Below the pieces are notes generated by a model, which was not told the origin of the DNA, did no database searches, and was given only the letters and a program-made list of their open reading frames with translations. This document shows, piece by piece, positions 9,683 through 15,515 of a DNA stretch of 15,515 bases. The position numbers were made by a program, and so were the translations under genes. The DNA comes from Pseudomonadota bacterium (GTDB lineage: Bacteria; Pseudomonadota; Alphaproteobacteria; Acetobacterales; Acetobacteraceae), in NCBI GenBank assembly GCA_021808185.1, contig JAKBCB010000029.1, positions 1-15,515 of the forward strand, given 5' to 3'. Every line of letters starts with the position of its first letter. The first letter of the stretch is position 1.

Positions 9683-10448
9683 GCTTTTCGCTCGCGTTGC
9701 GGAAGGCCGCGGCCCCCGCGTTGAAGGTGCGGAAGGCGCGCACCACGTCCGGCTCGCCGGTGCCATGGCGCTGCCAGCCGGCGATCAGCGCCTCGGCGTT
9801 CGGGCTTTCCATCGGGCCGAAGCAGCCGTAGCAGGCGCGCCCATAGGCCGGGCAGATGGCGCCGCAGCCGGAATGGGTCACCGGCCCCATGCAAGGCTGC
9901 GCCTGCGCGACCATGACGCAGGCCGTGCCGCGCCGCTTGCATTCGGTGCAGACGCTGTCCGCGCGCACCACCGGCCGGCGGCGATGCACGAACGCGGACA
10001 GCACTTCCAGCAGTTGCCGCTTGTCGATCGGGCAGCCGCGCAGCTCGAAATCCACCTTCACATGCTGCGCGATCGGCGTCGATGTCGCCAGCGTCTCGAT
10101 ATAGTCGGGCCGCGCATAGACGACGCGGCGAAATTCCTCCACGTCGGCGAAATTGCGCAGCGCCTGGATGCCGCCGGCGGTGGCGCAGGCGCCGATGGTG
10201 ATCAGGCTGCGCGACTGCGCGCGGATTTCCCGGATGCGCTCGGCATCGTGCGTGGTGGTGATGGAGCCTTCCACCAGCGACAGATCGTACGGCCCCGCGA
10301 TAACCGCGCTCGACGCCTCGGTGAAGTTGGCGATGCGGATGGTGTCGGCGAGCGTCAGAAACTCGTCCTCGCAGTCGAGCAGGCTGAGCTGGCAGCCGTC
10401 GCAGGAGGCGAATTTCCAGACCGCGAGCGTCTTTCTGTTGTCCGACAC
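9672..10448 (-). CDS. hydD: Group 3b [NiFe]-hydrogenase small (delta) subunit
   Basis: The 258-residue electron-transfer subunit that pairs with the large subunit. Twelve cysteines can be assigned to three clusters: proximal Cys16, Cys19, Cys88 and Cys139 (FASCDGCQLS, GACATAGG, RGCPIDKRQLLEVL), and the C-terminal set Cys167, 170, 177, 186, 195, 199, 206 and 209. There is no twin-arginine signal peptide and no C-terminal anchor, so the enzyme is cytoplasmic. The start is taken as GTG at 10446-10448 because GGGAG lies 8 bases upstream; TTG at 10452-10454 is too close to that site. The frame extends upstream inside the gamma gene, but those residues are not hydrogenase-like. The gene starts 2 bases after the end of the gamma gene and overlaps the alpha gene. 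Confidence 0.96.
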   Translation of the reverse strand: MSDNRKTLAVWKFASCDGCQLSLLDCEDEFLTLADTIRIANFTEASSAVIAGPYDLSLVEGSITTTHDAERIREIRAQSRSLITIGACATAGGIQALRNFADVEEFRRVVYARPDYIETLATSTPIAQHVKVDFELRGCPIDKRQLLEVLSAFVHRRRPVVRADSVCTECKRRGTACVMVAQAQPCMGPVTHSGCGAICPAYGRACYGCFGPMESPNAEALIAGWQRHGTGEPDVVRAFRTFNAGAAAFRNASEKHGA

Positions 10449-10450
10449 GC

Positions 10451-11278
10451 TCAAATCTCCCGCACCGTCATCAGCTCGGCGATGCGGCCATAGGGGAACA
10501 CCGGGCCGTCCTTGCAGATGAACAGCGGGCCGAACTGGCAATGGCCGCAGAGCCCGGCAGCGCATTTCATGTTGCGCTCCATCGAGACGTGGATGTCCTC
10601 GGCCGCCATGCCGCGCTCGCGCAAATGGTTGGCAACCGCGCGCATCATGATCTCCGGGCCGCAGGTCATGGCAATGGTCCGCGCCGGGTCGAAGCGCGCT
10701 TGCGCCAGCAGCGCGGTGACGAAGCCGACATGGCCGCCCCAGTTGGCATCCCCGGAATCGACGGTGGTGACGAACTCCAGATCGGCACTGGCCTCCCAGC
10801 CGGCGAGTTCGGGCACGAACAGCCGCTCGCGCGGGGTGCGGGCGCCGTAGAATACCAGCAGCCGCCCGTATGCCGCGCGCTCGCGCAGCACGGCGTGGAT
10901 CACCGGGCGCAGCGGGGCGAGCCCGATGCCGCCCGCGACCAGCACGATGGTCCGCCCGCGTGCCTGCCGCATCGGCCAGCCGACCCCGAACGGCCCGCGC
11001 ACGCCGAGAACATCGCCCGGGCGGAGCGCCGCGATCGCCGCCGAGACCGGGCCCACGCCGCGCACCGTATGCACAAGCCTGCGCGCCGCCGCGTCGTCGG
11101 CGCTGATGCTGATCGCCGCCTCGCCGAGACCGAACGGATACAGCATGTTGAACTGGCCCGGCGCGCCCGGCTGGATCGCGCCGCTCTCCAGGACCAGCGT
11201 TGTCGAATCCGCCGTCTCCGGCGTGGTTGCCAGCACACGCAGCGGCACGGGCGCGAGGCGCGTCGGCAGCGCGCTCAT
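10451..11278 (-). CDS. hydG: Hydrogenase gamma subunit, FAD/NAD(P)-binding oxidoreductase with [2Fe-2S] cluster
   Basis: A 275-residue flavoprotein of the ferredoxin-NADP reductase / dihydroorotate dehydrogenase electron-transfer (PyrK-like) fold. It links the hydrogenase Fe-S chain to NAD(P). The FAD part contains PGQFNMLYPFGLGEAAISIS (about 40-60). The pyridine-nucleotide site shows LVAGGIGLAPLRPV (113-126) and TCGPEIMM (205-212). The C-terminal [2Fe-2S] site is Cys239, Cys244, Cys247 and Cys255 in KCAAGLCGHCQFG and CKDGPVF. This domain set is that of the HydG/gamma subunit of P. furiosus-type soluble hydrogenases. Cofactor preference (NADP versus NAD) is inferred from the family, not readable here. 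The ATG at 11276-11278 overlaps the stop of the cNMP-domain gene. Confidence 0.94.
   Translation of the reverse strand: MSALPTRLAPVPLRVLATTPETADSTTLVLESGAIQPGAPGQFNMLYPFGLGEAAISISADDAAARRLVHTVRGVGPVSAAIAALRPGDVLGVRGPFGVGWPMRQARGRTIVLVAGGIGLAPLRPVIHAVLRERAAYGRLLVFYGARTPRERLFVPELAGWEASADLEFVTTVDSGDANWGGHVGFVTALLAQARFDPARTIAMTCGPEIMMRAVANHLRERGMAAEDIHVSMERNMKCAAGLCGHCQFGPLFICKDGPVFPYGRIAELMTVREI
10457..10461 (-). promoter_or_regulatory. Ribosome binding site that fixes the small-subunit GTG start
   Basis: GGGAG on the minus strand, 8 bases before the GTG at 10446-10448 and inside the last codons of the gamma gene. It decides between the GTG and an in-frame TTG only 2 bases from the site. Confidence 0.6.
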
Positions 11279-11736
11279 GCCTGCGCCCCGAACATGTCCA
11301 GCGCCTGCAAGCGCGCGGCCGACATGCGCTGCACCAGCACCGGCACGAACCGCTTCATCAGCGCGTAGCCGAGCGCCGGGTCTTTCTCGCATTTCTCACG
11401 CAGGCACACCGCATCGAACGAGAACGTGCGCACCTGCTCCATGGCGCGCGCATCCGATGTCGAGCGGTACGGGGGCACGATCCACGACAGCCCGAGGATC
11501 TCGCCCGGGCCGAGTGTCTGCAACACATGGCTGCCACGGCGCGGCGCGTAGATTTCGACCGCGACGCGGCCGTGGCGGATCAGGTGGAAGGCGTTCGCCG
11601 GCTGGCCTTCGCGCAGGATGTAGGTTCCTGGCTCGAACACCGCGTTCTTCGCGCACCCGGCGACCACCTCGCACTCGGCTTCGGTCAGATCGGCCAGGAA
11701 CGGATGCTCTCGGATCAGGCCGGCCATGGTTTTCAT
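11275..11736 (-). CDS. Cyclic nucleotide-binding-domain protein without a DNA-binding domain, inside the hydrogenase operon
   Basis: A 153-residue protein made of one CRP-like beta-roll: FLADLTEAECEVVAG, then FEPGTYILREGQPANAFHLI, HGRVAVEI, TLGPGEILGLSWIVPPYRST and a final helix (about 115-150, DPALGYALMKRFVPVLVQRM). The phosphate-binding cassette position reads GEILGLSW...YRSTSDARA, which departs from the usual G-E-(L/I)-A-L...R-x-A pattern, so cAMP binding is not assured. CRP/FNR regulators are about 210-250 residues because they carry a helix-turn-helix; this one stops after the roll helix, so it is unlikely to bind DNA. The start is ATG at 11734-11736, overlapping the beta-subunit stop, and its own stop overlaps the gamma-subunit start. 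That implies near-equal synthesis with the enzyme and suggests a regulatory or structural subunit (inference). Confidence 0.88.
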   Translation of the reverse strand: MKTMAGLIREHPFLADLTEAECEVVAGCAKNAVFEPGTYILREGQPANAFHLIRHGRVAVEIYAPRRGSHVLQTLGPGEILGLSWIVPPYRSTSDARAMEQVRTFSFDAVCLREKCEKDPALGYALMKRFVPVLVQRMSAARLQALDMFGAQA

Positions 11737-12905
11737 CTTGGGTCTCGCTGCGACAGGTCTTGCAGGGCGGCAACCTCGGCGGTGATGTCGATGCCGACGG
11801 GGCACCAGGTGATGCATCGGCCGCAGCCGACGCAGCCGCTTTCGCCGAACTGCTCGTACCAGGCGGAAAGTTTATGCGTGATCCAATGCCGGTAGCGCGC
11901 CGAGGCGGACTCGCGCACGGTGGCGCCGACGACGTGGGAAAACTCGAAGGTGAAGCAACTGTCCCATTGCCGCCACCGCTCGGCGATGTCGCCGCTGAGA
12001 TCCGAGGTATCCTCGACGGTGGTACAGAAGCAGGTCGGGCAGACCATGGTGCAGTTGGCGCAGGTCAGACAGCGTTGCGCCACGTCCTGCCAATGGGCAC
12101 TTTCCCGCTGTGCCGGCAGCAGGGCGCGCGCCGCGTCCTTGTCCATGGCGCGGCCCATGTTCGCCGCCGCGATGTCCGCCAGCGCCGCCGCCGCCGCGAT
12201 GTCCGCCCCGGCGGCCGGTGCCAGGTCGAGCTGCGCCGCGACGGCCCCGCCGCGCGGGCTGCCGATGCGCACCAAGAAGCGATGCGCGTCCCCATGCGGG
12301 TCCAGTTCCGCCAGCGCCAGATCGAAACCGGCCCGCGCCGACGGGCCGGTGCCCATCGAGACGCAGAAGCAGGTACCGCTGGGTTCGGCGCAGTCCGCCG
12401 CGACGATGAACGCCTCGGCGCGGCGCGCGGCGTATTCGGCATCGGGGTACGGGCCGTGCAGCAGCACTTTGTCCTGGGCCGCGATGGCGCGCAGGTCGCA
12501 GCCGCGCACGCCGAACAGTGCCAGTTTCGCCGGCGCCGGCGCATCCTCGTGCACGACGAAGTCCGCGCCCTGCCGTTCGGCCGACCACAGCCGCACGCGC
12601 GGCGGGTGCAACAGTTTCTTCCAGGAATCGGCGCCGTGGGTGAAGCCGAACACCGCCGCGTCGGTGCGCCGCTCCAGCCGGTAACCGCCGGGTGACTGCC
12701 GCGTGGTCCAGCCATGCGGAAGCGCGACGGCATCGGCGAGCGGGCCGAGCACGATGGCGGCGTCGCGGACCATGGGGCCATGCACGGCATAACCCTCCAT
12801 CCGCAACGCCGTCACCAGATCGGCAAGTCGGGCGGCCGGCAGCACGAAGGCCGCGGCGATCTCGGTCGCTGCGTCCGGGCTGGTCGGCGGCGAGGCATCG
12901 GCCAT
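11733..12905 (-). CDS. hydB: Hydrogenase beta subunit, 4Fe-4S dicluster electron-transfer protein
   Basis: A 390-residue iron-sulfur protein that would carry electrons within the soluble hydrogenase, next to the flavin subunit. Two ferredoxin-type motifs are visible in the C-terminal third: Cys279/282/285/289 (CLTCANCTMVCP) and Cys358/361/364/368 (CVGCGRCITWCP). The region before them includes LFGVRGCDLRAI (Cys136) and a cysteine group at 172, 179 and 181 that is also typical of HydB/AsrA-like proteins. There is no signal peptide. The start is ATG at 12903-12905; a GGGGAG sequence lies about 12 bases upstream, a rather long spacing. It is the first gene of the operon and is preceded by an FNR-like palindrome and a possible -10 element. 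The order beta-gamma-delta-alpha matches hydBGDA, with one inserted gene. Confidence 0.93.
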   Translation of the reverse strand: MADASPPTSPDAATEIAAAFVLPAARLADLVTALRMEGYAVHGPMVRDAAIVLGPLADAVALPHGWTTRQSPGGYRLERRTDAAVFGFTHGADSWKKLLHPPRVRLWSAERQGADFVVHEDAPAPAKLALFGVRGCDLRAIAAQDKVLLHGPYPDAEYAARRAEAFIVAADCAEPSGTCFCVSMGTGPSARAGFDLALAELDPHGDAHRFLVRIGSPRGGAVAAQLDLAPAAGADIAAAAALADIAAANMGRAMDKDAARALLPAQRESAHWQDVAQRCLTCANCTMVCPTCFCTTVEDTSDLSGDIAERWRQWDSCFTFEFSHVVGATVRESASARYRHWITHKLSAWYEQFGESGCVGCGRCITWCPVGIDITAEVAALQDLSQRDPR

Positions 12906-12944
12906 GGTCCCGTCTCGCTCCCCTTGCGTGGCGGCGGTGCGATC

Positions 12945-12950
12945 AGGCTA
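12945..12950 (-). promoter_or_regulatory. Possible -10 element of the hydrogenase promoter
   Basis: The minus-strand hexamer TAGCCT keeps the first, second and last bases of TATAAT and sits at the distance from the FNR-like box expected for an activator-dependent promoter with no good -35. It would place transcription start near 12938 and give a leader of about 33 bases. The match is weak on its own; spacing is the only support. Confidence 0.3.
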
Positions 12951-12973
12951 CGGTAACACAGAGGCGGGCGGCT

Positions 12974-12987
12974 TTGATGTGGATCAT
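12974..12987. promoter_or_regulatory. FNR/FixK-like binding site upstream of the hydrogenase operon
   Basis: TTGATGTGGATCAT matches the FNR-family palindrome TTGAT-N4-ATCAA at nine of ten defined bases. It lies in the 89-base gap between mobA and the beta-subunit gene, 68 bases before the ATG. Its centre is about 42 bases before a start of transcription placed from the possible -10 hexamer at 12945-12950, the spacing at which FNR-type activators contact polymerase (class II). This suggests low-oxygen activation by FNR, FnrL or FixK. No regulator gene of that kind is in the window. Confidence 0.55.
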
Positions 12988-12994
12988 CGAAACG

Positions 12995-13621
12995 TCATCC
13001 CGGTGGGTTCGCCCGCCACACCGTCTCGGCGCACGCCAGATCCTCCGGCCGGTTGGCATTCAGGAACGGATCGACCGGCCCGGCGGGGAACGCCACCTCG
13101 GCGAGCGGGAAGCGCGCGGCAAAGCGGGCGACGCCGCGCTCGCCCTCCTCGACGATGGCATGGCGCAACCTTCGCGCCAGACGCACCGGCCACAGCCCCA
13201 CCACCGGATGTGCGCGCCCCAGCGACGCGGCGCAGGCGATCTCCGCCCCCGCCGCCGCCCGCCCCTCCAGCAGCCGGCGGACAAGGTCGCGCGGCAGGAA
13301 CGGGGTGTCGGTGGGCACGCTCACCAGATCGGCCACATCCGGCGCGTGCGCGGCCAGGAATTCCATGCCGGCCAGGATGCCGGCCAGCGGGCCATGCTGA
13401 CCGGGCACCGTGTCCGGCAGCACCATCAGGCCGAAACGGGCGAAACGGGCCGGATCGCCGTTGGCGTTGAGCAGCACGCGCGCGGTCTGCGGGGCGACGC
13501 GCGCCAGCACATGCTCCAGCAACGTCGCGCCACCCAGCAGCCGCAGGCATTTGTCGCCCCCGCCCATCCGCGTGCCGAGGCCGCCGGCCAGCAGCAGCAC
13601 GGGGGGCGCCTCGGCCGTCAC
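12995..13621 (-). CDS. mobA: Molybdenum cofactor guanylyltransferase MobA
   Basis: A 208-residue nucleotidyltransferase that joins GMP to molybdopterin to make the guanine dinucleotide cofactor used by DMSO-reductase-family enzymes such as formate dehydrogenase. The GTP-binding N-terminus reads LLLAGGLGTRMGGGDKCLRL, the family L-A-G-G-x-x-x-R-M-G-G-x-D-K pattern. Further on are PGQHGPLAGILAGM and VPTDTPFLP (metal-binding Asp), and the C-terminus has FLNANRPEDL, the usual N-x-N-T-P-E-D-L region with one change. The start is GTG at 13619-13621, overlapping the mobB stop as GTGA; the open frame reaches 13816, but that part is the shadow of mobB. It ends 89 bases before the hydrogenase operon. 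Confidence 0.93.
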   Translation of the reverse strand: MTAEAPPVLLLAGGLGTRMGGGDKCLRLLGGATLLEHVLARVAPQTARVLLNANGDPARFARFGLMVLPDTVPGQHGPLAGILAGMEFLAAHAPDVADLVSVPTDTPFLPRDLVRRLLEGRAAAGAEIACAASLGRAHPVVGLWPVRLARRLRHAIVEEGERGVARFAARFPLAEVAFPAGPVDPFLNANRPEDLACAETVWRANPPG

Positions 13622-14163
13622 CTTGGCGCCGTCCAGGGGGCCGCGTGCGCCAGCACGAAGCGCGCGATGCCGGAGATGTCGTCGAGCGGCAGCACCGGCA
13701 CCGGCAGATCGAGTACCGCATCGCTCGCGACGGCGATGATGTGCGGGTCGCCCGGCTGCAACAGCGTCTTGCCGGTGGATGGGCGATGCACCTCGACCTT
13801 CGGGTGCGGGTGCCACTTGAACCCCTCGATCAGCACCAGATCGACCGGGGAGAGATGCGCGAGCAGCGCCTCCGGCGTCGGCTCCGCCTCATCGCGCAAC
13901 TCGTGCATCAGCGCCCAGCGGCGCGCGGAGCCCACCAGCACCTCGGTGGCGCCGGCCGCGCGGTGGGTGTGGCTGTCCTTGCCCGGGTGGTCGATGTCGA
14001 AGTCGTGATGCGCGTGCTTGATGCTGGAGACGCGCAGCCCGCGCGCGACCAGCACCGGGATCAGCCGCGCGAGCAGGGTGGTCTTGCCCCCGCCGCTCCA
14101 GCCGACAAAGCCCATCACCCGCATGGCAGGGGCGGGCGGGGCAGCGGGATCGGGGTCGGCCAT
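13618..14163 (-). CDS. mobB: Molybdopterin-guanine dinucleotide biosynthesis accessory protein MobB
   Basis: A 181-residue P-loop GTP-binding protein that assists MobA. The Walker A motif is GWSGGGKTTLLARL near residue 21, followed by VSSIKHAHHDFDIDHPGKDS, in which the KH and the D-x-D-x-P-G-K-D-S block are hallmarks of MobB. The stretch LVLIEGFKWHPHPKVEVHR is also diagnostic. The start is ATG at 14161-14163, with AGGAA about 8 bases upstream. A second in-frame ATG at residue 14 would drop a proline/alanine-rich tail and is the alternative. It is the first gene of a two-gene mobBA unit, 87 bases after the permease gene. Confidence 0.94.
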   Translation of the reverse strand: MADPDPAAPPAPAMRVMGFVGWSGGGKTTLLARLIPVLVARGLRVSSIKHAHHDFDIDHPGKDSHTHRAAGATEVLVGSARRWALMHELRDEAEPTPEALLAHLSPVDLVLIEGFKWHPHPKVEVHRPSTGKTLLQPGDPHIIAVASDAVLDLPVPVLPLDDISGIARFVLAHAAPWTAPR

Positions 14164-14250
14164 CGCGGAAGTTCCTGCTTGCCGACACGCGGCGCTGTGC
14201 CGTCGAGATAGGCCGCCCGCGCCCGGACATCCAGGCCCGGCGCCCCGGGG

Positions 14251-15515
14251 TCAGACCACGAGCGTCAGCAGGGCGCCGCAGACCCCCCAGCCGATGTCCA
14301 GCATCGCGCCCAGCAGCCCGTCCGTGCTGGCCTGCACCCGCTGGCGCAGGGCGTGCGGCCGGGCCTGCGCCGGCTGGCCGATCGCGAGCCACATCCGGGT
14401 CGCGGCGGCGGCGGTGCCGGCGATGAGCGCCGCCGGGAACGCCGGCGCCAGTTTCAGCCCGATCGCCACGATCGGCAGACCGCCGACCACCGCCAGCGCC
14501 GCCACCGTCACCACTAGTTTTGCCCGCAGCACCAGCCCCCGTGCCGTCGGCGAGCCGAGAGCCAGCGCGGCCGCCTGATCCGCCTCGAACGGCCCCGCCA
14601 CCACGACCCTGGTGATCCGGCCTGTCATCATCGCGGTGAGGAACACGACCCCGGCGGTGGCCGGGCGCGCCGCGTCGCCGATGTTCATCAGCGCAAGCGC
14701 GCCCGGCACCAGAAAGACGAACTGGTAGAACAGTTGCGCCCCCAGCCCCGGGTGTCGCAGCAGCAGGCGCGCTTCCTTGCGCAGCAGCGCCGCGAACGGT
14801 GCGTCGGCGAAACGCCGCGCCACGCCCGCCGCGCGGGGGCGGCGCGGCACCGCCAGATTGCGCATCACCCCGGCGCCATAAGCCTGTCCCAGCGCCGCGC
14901 TGACCGCCGCCACGGCGGCCACCGCGATCGCCGCCAGCGCCAGCACCGGCCAGGGATCGCCCATCGCCGCGCGCGCCGGCCACCATTGCGGCCCCGCCGG
15001 CGCAGCACCCGGCAGCAGCGCATCCCACAGCCGCGCCCGCGGACCGTCGGGCACCACCAACCGCGCCTGCGTGGCAAAGAACGAAAGCGCACCGAACAGC
15101 GTCGCCAGCGCCCGTGCCGCAAGCCGTGTCCAGCGCGGGCCGATGGTCGCCAGCAGGCCGAAGGTGATCCCGGCCCCGGCCGCCGCCGCGACAAGGCTCA
15201 GGCTGGCCAGCACCGGATAGACGCCGATCCAGGCGAACTCACCGCGCAGCACCATGCCGTTGACCAGCGGCACCACCAGCAGCAGTGGCAGGAACCCGGC
15301 ATTCACCGCGATCGCCAGCAGCCGGCTGGTCAGCACACGCCGCATCGGCAGCGGCGAGGACAGCAGCAAATCCAGATCGCCACGCTGGAACAGCGCGTCC
15401 GTCGCCTCCGAGATCGCCTTGGACAGGAACAGCGCGAACGCGCCGGTGAGCGCGAACGAGCCGACCAGGAGCGCCCGCGCGCGGTCCGCGTCATGCAGCC
15501 GTGCCCGCGTGGGGG
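14251..15515 (-). CDS. ABC-2-type exporter permease, C-terminal part (5' end outside the window)
   Basis: About 420 residues of an integral membrane protein whose frame is open to the right edge with no start, so the gene begins outside. Several hydrophobic segments are evident, for example AIAVNAGFLPLLLVVPLVNG, SLSLVAAAAGAGITFGLLAT, WPVLALAAIAVAAVAAVSAA and FYQFVFLVPGALALM. Just inside the right edge the sequence reads GDLDLLLSSPLPMRRVL, a feature I associate with large ABC-2 exporter permeases that have no fused ATPase. The cytoplasmic stretch LLRKEARLLLRHPGLGAQLF between membrane segments fits the same group. The ATPase partner is presumably upstream, outside the window; substrate unknown. 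Its stop lies 87 bases before mobB, and I see no reason to link it to molybdenum or hydrogen metabolism. Confidence 0.72.
   Translation of the reverse strand, partial: PTRARLHDADRARALLVGSFALTGAFALFLSKAISEATDALFQRGDLDLLLSSPLPMRRVLTSRLLAIAVNAGFLPLLLVVPLVNGMVLRGEFAWIGVYPVLASLSLVAAAAGAGITFGLLATIGPRWTRLAARALATLFGALSFFATQARLVVPDGPRARLWDALLPGAAPAGPQWWPARAAMGDPWPVLALAAIAVAAVAAVSAALGQAYGAGVMRNLAVPRRPRAAGVARRFADAPFAALLRKEARLLLRHPGLGAQLFYQFVFLVPGALALMNIGDAARPATAGVVFLTAMMTGRITRVVVAGPFEADQAAALALGSPTARGLVLRAKLVVTVAALAVVGGLPIVAIGLKLAPAFPAALIAGTAAAATRMWLAIGQPAQARPHALRQRVQASTDGLLGAMLDIGWGVCGALLTLVV

Noticed and set aside
11737..11817. N-terminal extension of the cNMP-domain protein from 11817
   Set aside because: The extra residues are His/Arg/Pro-rich and overlap the ferredoxin-motif end of the beta subunit; the ATGA junction gives a better start.
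8387..12905. Alternative assignment as group 3d (Hox) or group 1 membrane-bound hydrogenase
   Set aside because: There are no HoxF/HoxU diaphorase genes, no Tat signal or C-terminal anchor on the small subunit and no cytochrome b gene; the separate beta and gamma subunits fit group 3b.
12995..13816. Longer MobA with 65 extra N-terminal residues
   Set aside because: The added part is the out-of-frame image of mobB; the conserved LAGG motif starts right after the GTG at 13619-13621, which has a GTGA overlap.
14164..14250. Possible promoter or terminator between the permease gene and mobB
   Set aside because: I found no clear -35/-10 pair, FNR-like site or strong hairpin; only GC-rich sequence and the mobB ribosome site.

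Overview
The window is a compact, very GC-rich stretch in which every supported gene lies on the minus strand. Read from high to low coordinate, the genes follow one another with gaps under 90 bases and many 4-base overlaps. High GC, GTG starts, a Tim14-like membrane J-protein and a galU-type gene point to an alphaproteobacterium, perhaps Rhodospirillales or Acetobacteraceae. That placement is an inference from style, not from a marker gene. No stretch longer than 300 bases lacks a gene, and I saw no tRNA, rRNA, CRISPR array, insertion sequence or convincing rho-independent terminator.

Region 1 (15515-12995) holds the 3' part of a membrane permease of the ABC-2 exporter kind, which runs off the window. 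It is followed by mobB and mobA, which are coupled by a GTGA overlap and serve molybdenum-cofactor guanylation.

Region 2 (12994-8387) is the core of the window. An 89-base gap carries an FNR/FixK-like palindrome. Behind it is a hydrogenase operon in the order beta, (cNMP-domain protein), gamma, delta, alpha, the order of the bidirectional cytoplasmic group 3b NADP-linked [NiFe]-hydrogenases (hydBGDA). Beta is a dicluster 4Fe-4S electron-transfer subunit, gamma a FAD/NAD(P)H/[2Fe-2S] diaphorase-like subunit, delta the three-cluster small subunit and alpha the NiFe large subunit. The extra gene encodes a cyclic-nucleotide-binding fold with no DNA-binding domain and is overlapped at both ends by hydrogenase subunit genes.

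Region 3 (8390-3056) encodes maturation: the endopeptidase that trims the large subunit, an unusually short HypA-like protein without its zinc domain, and complete HypF, HypC, HypD and HypE for building the Fe(CN)2CO group. No hypB is present in the window.

Region 4 (2967-1) holds a MaeB-type NADP malic enzyme fused to a phosphotransacetylase-like domain, a membrane-anchored J-domain protein 7 bases after it, and the first 41 codons of galU, running off the left edge.

Together, regions 2 and 3 form a nearly self-sufficient unit for making a soluble NAD(P)-linked hydrogenase, probably switched on at low oxygen by an FNR/FixK-type regulator. Most of this is a recognisable system. The unusual parts are the HTH-less cNMP-domain protein inside the subunit operon and the zinc-less HypA with no HypB alongside.
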